Source: Methylobacterium sp. Leaf91
Lineage (GTDB): Bacteria; Pseudomonadota; Alphaproteobacteria; Rhizobiales; Beijerinckiaceae
Direction: 5' to 3'
Assembly (NCBI RefSeq): GCF_001422815.1
Contig: NZ_LMMP01000001.1
Location: 243,848-307,847 of the forward strand
DNA: 64,000 nucleotides
Shown in pieces: positions 1-7,951 of this stretch. Within the stretch, counting starts at the first letter, position 1; each line of letters opens with the position of its first letter. Under the pieces are notes generated by a model, which did no database searches, was not told the origin of the DNA, and saw only the letters and a program-made list of their open reading frames with translations. Made by a program: the position numbers and the translations under genes.

Positions 1-72
1 GCTGACGAGGAGGGCGAGGCAACGGTGCGCGGCGCGCGGTTCGTCGTGCGCCTCCCCGCCGCTTCCCGCTAG
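1..72 (+). CDS. Sensor histidine kinase, C-terminal end (ChvG-like), partial
   Basis: Only the last 23 codons are inside the window, ending in TAG. The visible residues end in GARFVVRLPAA, which is the usual last beta strand of a histidine-kinase ATPase domain. The next genes (short HPr kinase, mannose-type EIIA, HPr) follow the acid-sensing kinase ChvG/ExoS in many Rhizobiales, so ChvG is the likely identity. The identity rests mainly on gene order; the sequence alone supports only a histidine-kinase tail. Confidence 0.6.
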   Translation, partial: ADEEGEATVRGARFVVRLPAASR

Positions 73-84
73 ACGAGCCCGCCC

Positions 85-609
85 GTGGAACGGCCAACTT
101 CCTCGCGGGCTGTCACGATCCACGCCACCTGCCTCGTCATGGGAGAGGCGGGGCTTCTCATCAGGGGCGAATCGGGGGCCGGTAAATCGAGCTTGGCCCT
201 CGCCCTTCTCGACCGGGCTCGGCAGAACGGCTCCTATGCCGCGTTGGTCGGCGACGACCGTATCGGGCTCGATCGGCATCACGACCGCATCGTCGCGCAC
301 GGTCATCCGGCCCTGCATGGCCTCATCGAAGTCCGGGGCCTGGGCCTCGCACGCGCACTCCCTCTGGCGGATGCGGTGGTGATCCGGCTCGTCGTCGATC
401 TCGTCGAGACGCTGCCTCGGTTGCCCGAAGCGCCCGTCAATTCCGTCGATCTCATCGGCGTGGCGATTCGCCGAATCATGCTGGACCGCAGCATTCGCGA
501 CCGGGGGCTGGCGCCGGGAATTGTCCTCGATACCCTATTCGAGCAGGCGAGCGTTGCCCCATGGACGCACCTCAGCACCGTCTCATGCGAATTCGGCTCT
601 CCCATGTAG
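85..609 (+). CDS. hprK: HPr kinase/phosphorylase, short alphaproteobacterial form
   Basis: This 174-residue protein is about half the length of the Firmicutes enzyme and corresponds to its C-terminal catalytic domain, as is usual in alphaproteobacteria. A Walker A loop GESGAGKSS lies at residues 28-36, followed by the GDD segment after strand two. It would phosphorylate a Ser of HPr, linking carbon or nitrogen status to the regulatory PTS. The start is GTG, 12 bases after the stop of the upstream kinase, so the genes are probably co-transcribed. The downstream EIIA and HPr genes encode its partners. Confidence 0.9.
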   Translation: MERPTSSRAVTIHATCLVMGEAGLLIRGESGAGKSSLALALLDRARQNGSYAALVGDDRIGLDRHHDRIVAHGHPALHGLIEVRGLGLARALPLADAVVIRLVVDLVETLPRLPEAPVNSVDLIGVAIRRIMLDRSIRDRGLAPGIVLDTLFEQASVAPWTHLSTVSCEFGSPM

Positions 610-732
610 CGTGGCGACGACCCACATGACATGATCAGGGGGCTAGGAGGCGTGAGAACGCAACTCTCGTCTTGCGCCCGACCTTGCGCTGCACAAAATG
701 GCGGCTCCCACTGGGTGTCGGAACACGTGTCT

Positions 733-1134
733 ATGATTGGAATGGTGCTCGTCACCCACGGGCTGCTCGCCACGGAGTTCAAGGCTGCCCTTGAACATGT
801 GGTCGGTCCGCAAAAGCAGATCGAGACGATCACGATCGGTCCCGAGGACGATATGGAGCTGCGCAGGCTCGACATCGTCTCCGCCGTGGATCGCGTCGAT
901 TCCGGTAAAGGCGTCGTCGTGCTAACCGACATGTTCGGCGGGACGCCGTCGAATCTGGCCCTTTCCTGCATGAATGGCGGGACTGTCGAGGTCGTGGCCG
1001 GTATCAACCTCCCGATGCTGATCAAGCTTGCCAGCGTGCGCGACGCAGAGCCCCTGGGCGATGCGGTGCTGCATGCCCAGGAAGCGGGTCGTAAGTACAT
1101 CAACGTCGCGTCTCGCGTCCTCGCCGGCAAATAA
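733..1134 (+). CDS. PTS system mannose-type EIIA component
   Basis: The product is 133 residues with the EIIA-Man fold signature. It opens MIGMVLVTHG, with the phospho-accepting His at residue 9, and later has the typical segment DMFGGTPSN. The ATG at 733 is preferred because the family begins right at this strand; an upstream in-frame ATG at 631 would add a low-quality extension. No EIIB or EIIC permease is nearby, so it probably acts in a regulatory phosphorelay with the adjacent HPr rather than in sugar uptake. This arrangement is standard in Rhizobiales. Confidence 0.9.
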   Translation: MIGMVLVTHGLLATEFKAALEHVVGPQKQIETITIGPEDDMELRRLDIVSAVDRVDSGKGVVVLTDMFGGTPSNLALSCMNGGTVEVVAGINLPMLIKLASVRDAEPLGDAVLHAQEAGRKYINVASRVLAGK

Positions 1135-1306
1135 CACTTCCGCGAGACGATCGGACTTTCCCAAACATCCCTTGTCGGCTTATCAGGCAAGCGTGGCGAT
1201 TTCGCGCGGCCTTTCCTCGGCGTGGCCGTGCCATCACTGAACGAGGATCGGACCGGTCGCCTCGGGCTTACCGTTGGCGCACCGGCGACAGGGACGGCAC
1301 AGGCCC

Positions 1307-1630
1307 ATGAGCGACTCTTACGACGATGATGCCGAGGCCGAAGTCCCGGTCCCCGATGGCGGCCACCTGAAGGTTCTCCCGGTCATCAACCGGCGAGGCC
1401 TGCATGCGCGGGCCTCGGCCAAGTTCGTGCAGACCGTGGAGAAGTTCGAGGCCGCAGTGACGGTGACGCGCTCCGGAGAAACCGTCGGCGGGCGTTCGAT
1501 CATGGGGCTGCTCACCCTCGGTGCGGCACAAGGTACCTCGATTACCGTGGTGGCATCGGGTAGCGATGCCGAGGCGTGCCTGGCGGCCATCACAGACCTT
1601 CTCGCCAACAAGTTCGGCGAGGACGAGTAG
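1307..1630 (+). CDS. ptsH: Phosphocarrier protein HPr
   Basis: The 107-residue protein carries the HPr active-site segment GLHARASAKF with the phosphorylated His at residue 33, and the regulatory Ser site in GGRSIMGLL, the target of HPr kinase. The ATG at 1307 leaves a 20-residue acidic leader before the HPr domain; an upstream in-frame ATG at 1274 is less likely. It completes the kinase-hprK-EIIA-HPr set and would accept phosphate from an EI-type protein located elsewhere. Confidence 0.93.
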   Translation: MSDSYDDDAEAEVPVPDGGHLKVLPVINRRGLHARASAKFVQTVEKFEAAVTVTRSGETVGGRSIMGLLTLGAAQGTSITVVASGSDAEACLAAITDLLANKFGEDE

Positions 1631-1726
1631 GGCCCGCTCCGAGAGACCGACGTCGATTCTCGAGGCGATCGACGTCGCGGGTCCCGCACTCGGCATCAAC
1701 TGGGCCGGACGATCCGGCGGATCGCG

Positions 1727-2581
1727 TCAGGCCGCTCGCGCTTCGGCCTGGCGCCACACGATCGAGCCTGGACCGGCGCCGAGGCGCAGGGCAGCCGCGA
1801 CTATGACGCCGTCCTTGCGCGCGAAATCGACGCTGGTCTGGCGACGCTGGGCGAAGCGCCGCGTGACCACCCTGACCATGGACGAGGCGGACGGATCCGC
1901 GACGATGGGGTTTCCAGACACCTGCGCATCGAAAGAGAGATAGGCTTCGACGGCATCGCGAATGCTGCGGGGTTCGGTGATGCGCTCGATCTCAACGCCA
2001 TCACGGGCCCAAGGTCCGACAAGGCGGATGCTGACTCGATCCCTCGCCGGAACGACCTCCGCAGGCACCGGCTGTGCGAGAAGGGCCGCCTGTTTCGGTG
2101 CAGGCGCGGCCGGAGACGGCACCATGATCAGGGTCGAGCGGGGATGGACCGCCTTGATCGCGGCCCGCAACGCGGCCTCGACCTCATCGAGGAAGCCGGG
2201 TTCGATGGTGGGCGCGAGAACCGGACCGGGCGGATACCAGGCCTGTACCCGACCATTGCCCCACAGGCCGTGCGGCATGGCGAGTGGAATGACGCCGCGC
2301 AGGCGAGCGCGCTCGCCCGACCCGCTCCAGGCAAAGGCAAAGACCAAGTCACGGCCGCCGGACTGGTGCACGGCAGCCGTGAGCAGGTAGTCGGGATCCG
2401 CGTAGATCGGTTCCGGCCAGCGGATGCGAGTGAGCAATGCACGCCACGCCTCGGCTTCGATCGGCTCCACCAGGTTGGGCCGCCGCAGGTCGATGTGCCA
2501 CTCCGCCGGTTCGTGATCCGCCCCGATGCTACCCGCCTCTATGAGCAGCCCGCCCTCAATGATGCTCAGCCCCTGTTTCAT
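1727..2581 (-). CDS. Hypothetical protein, weak CelD/BcsL acetyltransferase-like C-terminal part
   Basis: This 284-residue protein has no clear catalytic motif that I recognise. The stretch around residues 200-270 (AVEAYLSFDAQ, later a VDFARKDG turn and a hydrophobic strand) resembles the acceptor region of CelD/BcsL GNAT-like proteins, but the usual Trp-Lys-Gly-Arg signature is absent and the protein ends early. A pattern of short strands and Pro/Gly turns in the first half suggests a folded domain. It is monocistronic in appearance, with 138 bases separating it from the GTPase gene upstream. Function is unknown; the acetyltransferase link is tentative. Confidence 0.6.
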   Translation of the reverse strand: MKQGLSIIEGGLLIEAGSIGADHEPAEWHIDLRRPNLVEPIEAEAWRALLTRIRWPEPIYADPDYLLTAAVHQSGGRDLVFAFAWSGSGERARLRGVIPLAMPHGLWGNGRVQAWYPPGPVLAPTIEPGFLDEVEAALRAAIKAVHPRSTLIMVPSPAAPAPKQAALLAQPVPAEVVPARDRVSIRLVGPWARDGVEIERITEPRSIRDAVEAYLSFDAQVSGNPIVADPSASSMVRVVTRRFAQRRQTSVDFARKDGVIVAAALRLGAGPGSIVWRQAEARAA

Positions 2582-2719
2582 TCGGCGATCCCGCTACCGA
2601 TCCGTCCCGAAACGGGACAGAATTCTTCGCCTCGCGGCGAAGCATGGTATATAGAATCAAATCGAATGCCGCCCGATTATTCCTGAAACGGGACGGTCTT
2701 GGCAGAGATTTCTGGTGGA

Positions 2720-3838
2720 TCAGGCCCCTGGGATCGCCAATGGGTTGGCGGTCAGGGCTGCGGCATCGGGCGCATCAATTCTCGGCCGTCCGAGGAAGGC
2801 ATCCCATAAGCCGGTGACGAAGGCGGGCTCCAGATCGCGCACGATCAGGACGAGACGCGAGCGATGGTCCTCGTCGGGCCAAGCGGCGAGTTGGACCGGC
2901 ATGTGGATCACGTGCTGGACACCGTGAACCACCATGGGACGATCCGGCTCGTCGGCAAGCGCGACGAGCCCCTTCAAGCGCAGGAGCTTGGGGCCATGTC
3001 CGGAGCGCAGCAGGTCGAGGAACATCTCGAAAGCCGCCCGCTTTACCGGCACGTCGCTGGTGAGTGTGAAAGCGCGGATCGCGGCATCGTGCCGGTTCAC
3101 GTCGTGATGGTGGTGGCCATGATGGGAATCGTGATCCGGGAAGGCTTCAGCGCCGAGCCAGGCCCGGACCTCCTCGCTCTTGCCATCGAGGCCGAAGAAC
3201 CCGCCAAGCAGATCGGTCGGAGCGATGTCGGGGCCGTGGATCGGCGCCATCGGGTTCACGGCATGAAGCCGGGCGCGTAAGGCTTCGCTGCCACCCGAGA
3301 GGAGATCCTCCTTCGCGAGAATGAGCTGGTCGGCTACGGCGACCTGGCGCAGGGCTTCGGGATGAACGTCGATTGTGGCTGCGCCGTTGATCGCGTCCAC
3401 AACCGTGACGACCGCCTGCAGCCTGTACCGCATGGCGAGATAGGGGTGATAGATCAGGGCATGGAGGATCGGAGCCGGGTCGGCGAGGCCCGTCGTCTCG
3501 ATGACGACCCGGCGGAACGGCGCGATCCGTCCGTTGTCGCGTTTGCGCAGCAGATCCTCGAGGGTAGCGATGAGGTCGCCGCGCACGGTGCAGCACAAGC
3601 ACCCGGCGCCGAGAAGGATCATGTCCTCGTCCACCGTCTCGATCAGCAGGTGATCGAGACCGATCTCGCCGAACTCGTTGACGATGACCACGGTGTCCGA
3701 CAGGGCCGGATCGCGCAGCATGCGATTGAGGAGCGTGGTCTTCCCGGCCCCGAGGAAGCCGGTGAGGACCGTTAGCGGGATCGGCTCGGGACGACGGGAA
3801 GCGGTGTCTACCGGAGCGGTCGAGAAAGGATTCGGCAT
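2720..3838 (-). CDS. COG0523-family GTPase, zinc-type metallochaperone
   Basis: The 372-residue protein has a P-loop at residues 27-35 (GFLGAGKTT), the family metal motif GCLCC at 79-83, and switch residues NEFGEIG. A His-rich stretch (DHDSHHGHHHHD) lies in the linker before the C-terminal CobW_C domain and probably binds zinc. Members move metals to target enzymes using GTP. The true CobW of cobalamin synthesis usually sits beside cobN, which is not here, so a zinc role is more likely. The gene follows the carboxypeptidase gene on the same strand after 31 bases. Confidence 0.88.
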   Translation of the reverse strand: MPNPFSTAPVDTASRRPEPIPLTVLTGFLGAGKTTLLNRMLRDPALSDTVVIVNEFGEIGLDHLLIETVDEDMILLGAGCLCCTVRGDLIATLEDLLRKRDNGRIAPFRRVVIETTGLADPAPILHALIYHPYLAMRYRLQAVVTVVDAINGAATIDVHPEALRQVAVADQLILAKEDLLSGGSEALRARLHAVNPMAPIHGPDIAPTDLLGGFFGLDGKSEEVRAWLGAEAFPDHDSHHGHHHHDVNRHDAAIRAFTLTSDVPVKRAAFEMFLDLLRSGHGPKLLRLKGLVALADEPDRPMVVHGVQHVIHMPVQLAAWPDEDHRSRLVLIVRDLEPAFVTGLWDAFLGRPRIDAPDAAALTANPLAIPGA

Positions 3839-3869
3839 GAACCCGCCCTACCCCGGCAACGCCGCCGGC

Positions 3870-5393
3870 TCAATCCTCGGCCGAACTGGCAGCGGACGTC
3901 TTATTGTTACCGGACGTCCTGGTGGCGCTCTTTGCAGGATTGACGCCAGGCTTTGCACTGGGCTTGGCCTCAGCCTTCGCCGCGGGCTTATCCGACGTCT
4001 TTTGGCCCGGCTTTGCAACGGCTTTTCCAGCAGGCTTTTTCCCGGCCTCAGCCTTGGTCGACGGCTTTCCGCCCCCTGCGATGACAGGCGTCATTTCCAC
4101 CGGAGCGTAGGCGCTGGCGCTGGCAGGCACGGCGACCTTTCCACTCGGAGCCTTTGACTTCGCGTCCGGCCTAGTGAGCCTGGATGCTTCGCGCTTGGCG
4201 TTCGCAGCCTCGACCTTGGCCTTGCGGAGTTCGGCGAGCTTGGCGGCCTTTTCGGCTTTCTCCGCCTCGGCCTGCTCGTTCAGGGCAATGGCACCTTCGG
4301 CCGGATCGCGGCCGATCCAGACCAGGATGGGCTGCAGCGGGGCGCGCGGCGGCAGGGCGCGGCCCTTCATCGAGCCATTGTTCAGCGTCGCGAAGGCCAG
4401 GGCCGAGCCCACCGGTGCCGCGGCGGCCAGGATCGAAGCGTTCTCGTTGCCGGCCTGCGAGGCGATGGCCCCCGGCCCTTCGTCGACCGGCATCGGCCTA
4501 CGCTTGTCGCAGATATAGGGACGCATATCCGGCGGCTCGGAGATGGACGAGGATGGCAGCGCATCGAGCGTCTGGGCGGTCCAGCCGGCGGACTGGCTGA
4601 ACCCGTGGTCGAACAGGTCGGCGGCCTTCAGGTCGCGCTCGCGCGCACTCGGCTGGCCCATCACAACAGTGATGAGACGGCGGCCGTTGCGAGTGGCGCT
4701 CGCCACCACGTTGAATCCACCCGCACAGATGAATCCGGTCTTCATGCCGTCGGCCCCGGCATAGCGCCCGAGCAGACCGTTATGGTTCGCCATGATCGAC
4801 TTGCCGAACTGGATGGCGCTTATGGAGAATAGCGCGCGGCTCTCGGGAAAATCGCGGATCAGCGCTCGTCCGAGCACTGCCATGTCGCGGGCCGAGGTCC
4901 ATTGCCGCGCATCGGGCAGGCCGTTCGGATTGGTCCAGCGGCTTTCATGCATGCCGATTCGGGCGGAAGTCTCGTTCATGATGGCGGCGAAGCCTTCGAC
5001 CGAGCCGCCGAGATTTTCGCCGATCGCCCAGGCCACGTCGTTCGCCGACTTGACCATGATGATCTTCAGGGCGTTGTCGAGGGTCAGCTTCGTACCCGGC
5101 CGGAACCCCATCTTCGAAGGCGGCTCCGCGGCCGCGGCGGGCGAGATCGTGATGAGGGAATCGAGGGAGACCTTACCCTGCCGCACCATGTCCAGGGCGA
5201 CGTAGGCGGTCATCAGCTTGGTTATGGAGGCGGGGAACCACGGGTCGGTGGCGCCCTGGGCGTAGACGACCTTGCCCGAATCGACCTCGACCACCAGGAT
5301 AGGCGACGTCACCGCGCCGGCCGCACCTGATCCGAGAAGTCCCGCCGCGACCGCTAGACCAAGGACAACGCGGCTCAACACTCGGTTCGACAT
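3870..5393 (-). CDS. D-alanyl-D-alanine carboxypeptidase (family S11)
   Basis: The 507-residue protein trims stem peptides of periplasmic peptidoglycan. A signal peptide ends near residue 27 (GAAGA-VTS). The penicillin-binding motifs are complete: SITK at 56-59, SAN at 116-118 and KTG at 218-220. After residue 370 comes a long Ala/Lys/Pro-rich tail with repeated PAKKA-like units, which could bind the wall or act as a flexible anchor; such tails occur in Rhizobiales S11 enzymes. The ATG at 5393 is chosen because the signal peptide begins there; an in-frame extension to 5543 lacks coding character. Confidence 0.92.
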   Translation of the reverse strand: MSNRVLSRVVLGLAVAAGLLGSGAAGAVTSPILVVEVDSGKVVYAQGATDPWFPASITKLMTAYVALDMVRQGKVSLDSLITISPAAAAEPPSKMGFRPGTKLTLDNALKIIMVKSANDVAWAIGENLGGSVEGFAAIMNETSARIGMHESRWTNPNGLPDARQWTSARDMAVLGRALIRDFPESRALFSISAIQFGKSIMANHNGLLGRYAGADGMKTGFICAGGFNVVASATRNGRRLITVVMGQPSARERDLKAADLFDHGFSQSAGWTAQTLDALPSSSISEPPDMRPYICDKRRPMPVDEGPGAIASQAGNENASILAAAAPVGSALAFATLNNGSMKGRALPPRAPLQPILVWIGRDPAEGAIALNEQAEAEKAEKAAKLAELRKAKVEAANAKREASRLTRPDAKSKAPSGKVAVPASASAYAPVEMTPVIAGGGKPSTKAEAGKKPAGKAVAKPGQKTSDKPAAKAEAKPSAKPGVNPAKSATRTSGNNKTSAASSAED

Positions 5394-5775
5394 CGGGCCT
5401 GTCTCGGCTGGGAACGCTCCGACGCCATAACGGCCGGTGCGTCCGGAAAAAGTTAGCGCAACGGCCGAGCTTTGGCGAGGGCTGCCAATCGTCGATCGTC
5501 CTCTCGACCGTTCCCCATAGGAGAGATCCGGCAAGGGTATCAACGCCGTTTCCGTGGCAACAGCATGGCGGCGCAGCCAGGATCATGGTGCGCCGCACGG
5601 TTGGCATGAAACGACGTTGCCGTAAGTGCATGGATGTGTTGGGCCTTGCGCCATGGCCTCGGAGCGGCGGTGAGTCTATGGGCTGTCTCACCGCGTTCAG
5701 GCGCTGAGGATGGCCGTTCGCCATCGCGGGACGGAATTCCATACGGGTTCCACAAGGAGATCGGCCGAGGAATCG
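5394..5775. other. Divergent intergenic region between the carboxypeptidase and queE genes
   Basis: This stretch must hold the promoters of both neighbours. I looked for a preQ1-I aptamer upstream of queE, because queuosine genes are often controlled that way, and saw no matching hairpin plus A-rich tail. No coding ORF is convincing. Confidence 0.5.
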
Positions 5776-6408
5776 ATGGCTTACGCGGTCAAGGAACTCT
5801 TCCATACCCTTCAGGGTGAAGGGGCCCAAGCGGGCCGCGCCGCGGTGTTCTGCCGGTTCTCCGGCTGCAATCTCTGGTCCGGCCGCGAAGAGGACCGCGC
5901 CACGGCCGCCTGCACCTTCTGCGACACGGATTTCATCGGCATGGACGGCGAGGGCGGCGGACGCTTCTCGACGCCGGAGGCTTTGGCCGACGCCATCGCC
6001 GCCACCTGGGAGGGCGGCGCCTCCCATCATTACGTGGTGTTCACTGGCGGCGAACCGTTGCTGCAGCTCGACCCCGCACTTATCGCGGCGGTGCATGCGC
6101 GCGGCTTCGAGATCGCGGTGGAGACCAACGGCACCTTGGCGGCCCCCGAGGGGATCGACTGGATCTGCGTGAGCCCGAAGGCGGGCAACGCCCTCGTCCA
6201 GACTACGGGCCACGAACTGAAACTCGTCTATCCGCAGGCTGCGGCGATGCCCGATCTGTTTGCCGCCCTCGGCTTCCGCCACCATTGGCTCCAGCCCATG
6301 GACGGGCCGGACCGGGTTGCCCATACGCAGGCTGCGGTGGAGTATTGCCGTCGAGACGCGCGCTGGCGGCTGTCGCTCCAGACCCACAAGATCATCGGTA
6401 TTCCGTAA
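5776..6408 (+). CDS. queE: 7-carboxy-7-deazaguanine synthase
   Basis: This radical-SAM enzyme converts 6-carboxy-tetrahydropterin to 7-carboxy-7-deazaguanine. The 210-residue product has the shortened QueE cluster motif: a Cys in CRFSGCNLW, then 14 residues, then CTFC, giving the CX14CX2C spacing typical of QueE. FTGGEPLLQ is the SAM-binding glycine-rich strand. The ATG at 5776 begins MAYAVKELFHTLQGEG, the conserved N-terminus. It heads a queE-queD-queC series making preQ0; no queF reductase is seen in the window. Confidence 0.93.
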   Translation: MAYAVKELFHTLQGEGAQAGRAAVFCRFSGCNLWSGREEDRATAACTFCDTDFIGMDGEGGGRFSTPEALADAIAATWEGGASHHYVVFTGGEPLLQLDPALIAAVHARGFEIAVETNGTLAAPEGIDWICVSPKAGNALVQTTGHELKLVYPQAAAMPDLFAALGFRHHWLQPMDGPDRVAHTQAAVEYCRRDARWRLSLQTHKIIGIP

Positions 6409-6454
6409 TCCCGAACCGGTCACGTCAGCGCGTGAAGAACCCCAGAGTCAGTCG

Positions 6455-6808
6455 ATGAAGATCACCCAAGCCTTTACCTTCGAGGCGGCGCACCGCCTGC
6501 CCAACGTGCCGGAGACCCATCGCTGCCATCGCATGCATGGGCATTCCTACCGGGTCGAGCTGACGATCTCGGGGGAGGTCGATGCCGAAACCGGCTGGGT
6601 CATCGACTTCTTCGATGTGGAGCATGCCTTCGCGCCGATCCTGCTCCAGCTCGACCATTACTGCCTCAACGAGATCGAGGGGCTCGAGAACCCCACTGCA
6701 GAGAACATCGCGGCCTGGATCTGGCATCGGACGAAGCCGGCTCTGCCCGGCCTATCTTCGGTCAAGGTGTTGGAGACCCCGATGTCCTGGGCAGAATACG
6801 AAGGCTGA
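6455..6808 (+). CDS. queD: 6-carboxy-5,6,7,8-tetrahydropterin synthase
   Basis: The 117-residue protein belongs to the PTPS family. Zinc ligands are visible in AAHRLP and MHGHSYRV, the catalytic Cys lies just before them (HRCHRMHGH), and PTAENIAAW is the conserved substrate-binding region. It converts dihydroneopterin triphosphate to the substrate of QueE. The ATG at 6455 begins [13 protein letters not shown], the family N-terminus. The stop is two bases before the queC start, so the genes are translationally close. Confidence 0.94.
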   Translation: MKITQAFTFEAAHRLPNVPETHRCHRMHGHSYRVELTISGEVDAETGWVIDFFDVEHAFAPILLQLDHYCLNEIEGLENPTAENIAAWIWHRTKPALPGLSSVKVLETPMSWAEYEG

Positions 6809-6810
6809 CG

Positions 6811-7569
6811 ATGAACGACGAAGGCGCCCTGGTCCTGTTTTCCGGCGGGCAGGATTCCACGACCTGCCTAGCCTGGGCACTGGAGCGGTTCCCGCGGGTG
6901 GAAACCCTCGGCTTCGACTACAACCAGCGCCACAAGGTCGAGCTCGACCGGCGGGCGACCTTGCGCCAGAGCATGGCCGGCATGAAGTCAGGCTGGTTCC
7001 GACGTCTCGGCCGCGACCACACGATTTCGCTCGATGCGCTGGGAAAGGTGTCGGAAACCGCCCTCACCCGCACCACCGAGATCGCCTTCGAAGCGGGGGG
7101 GCTGCCCAACACCTTCGTGCCCGGCCGAAACATCATCTTCCTCACCTTCGCCGCCGCTCTCGCCTACCGGCGATCCCTCGGCCACATCATCGGCGGCATG
7201 TGCGAGACGGATTATTCCGGCTATCCCGATTGCCGCGACGATACGATCAAGGCGCTTCAGGTGGCCCTCAATCTCGGCATGGACAGACGCTTCGTACTCC
7301 ACACCCCGCTGATGTGGATCGATAAGGCCGAGACTTGGAAACTCGCGGAGGATCTCGGTGGTCCGCCGCTGGTCGACCTCATCGTCGAGGACACCCATAC
7401 CTGCTACCTCGGCGAGCGTGGCCAGCGCCATGCCTGGGGTTATGGCTGCGGCACCTGCCCCGCCTGCGACTTGCGCGCGAAGGGCCATGCGAAATTCGTG
7501 GCCGAGGCGGTGGCGAACGCTGCCCGTCCGTCCGGTGACCTCACCGCCCCCCAATCGCCTGAAGCTTGA
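6811..7569 (+). CDS. queC: 7-cyano-7-deazaguanine (preQ0) synthase
   Basis: The 252-residue ATP-dependent enzyme turns 7-carboxy-7-deazaguanine plus ammonia into preQ0. The PP-loop SGGQDST is at residues 11-17 and the C-terminal zinc site is CYLGERG...GCGTCPAC. Length and motifs are complete. It is the third gene of the queEDC cluster. PreQ0 feeds queuosine in tRNA or, less commonly, DNA modification; nothing nearby indicates the latter. Confidence 0.95.
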   Translation: MNDEGALVLFSGGQDSTTCLAWALERFPRVETLGFDYNQRHKVELDRRATLRQSMAGMKSGWFRRLGRDHTISLDALGKVSETALTRTTEIAFEAGGLPNTFVPGRNIIFLTFAAALAYRRSLGHIIGGMCETDYSGYPDCRDDTIKALQVALNLGMDRRFVLHTPLMWIDKAETWKLAEDLGGPPLVDLIVEDTHTCYLGERGQRHAWGYGCGTCPACDLRAKGHAKFVAEAVANAARPSGDLTAPQSPEA

Positions 7570-7713
7570 ACTGGCGAAATCAGTCCCAACCAGGACTATG
7601 GTCACCAGCCTTCCTAGACTTCAACCGTGACGCCATAGAATTCGCGGGGCAATTGACAGTCAATCCATCATCCGCAAAAGATATCCGGTGCCACTGCAGC
7701 ACCGGAGGGTGCC

Positions 7714-7839
7714 TTGCTGGAAATCATATTTTGGATCTCCGCCCTTGTGTCCGTGTTCGGCAGCATTGGGTTGATATGTATATTTCTATGGCCCGAAAAA
7801 CGCCAACGCATCGAATGGGATGACCATTCGACCAATTAG
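7714..7839 (+). CDS. Putative 41-residue single-pass membrane protein, TTG start
   Basis: A short ORF starts with TTG at 7714, seven bases after a strong Shine-Dalgarno sequence (GGAGGG at 7704-7709). Residues 4-26 form one hydrophobic helix (IIFWISALVSVFGSIGLICI is its core), followed by WPEKRQRIEW and a polar tail. The positive residues after the helix predict an N-out/C-in orientation. This shape is typical of bacterial small membrane proteins. No homologue comes to mind. The ORF is the only sign of coding in the gap between queC and the sugar transferase gene. Confidence 0.45.
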   Translation: MLEIIFWISALVSVFGSIGLICIFLWPEKRQRIEWDDHSTN

Positions 7840-7951
7840 ATCACAGACACGCAAGGGCCTGCTTCAAGGAAATCAACTTCACGGCAAGCGCACCACCAAG
7901 ACAAAGTCGTGACGAAAGCGAAGGACATGACCGTGTCACGGCGGTGGGAAG

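Noticed and set aside
2720..3838. CobW as the gene name
   Set aside because: No cobN is adjacent and the His-rich loop fits a zinc-type COG0523 protein, so the cobalamin name is not supported.
5394..5775. Possible preQ1 riboswitch upstream of queE
   Set aside because: I found no compact hairpin followed by an A-rich tail as in preQ1-I aptamers, and the genes make preQ0, so control may lie elsewhere.
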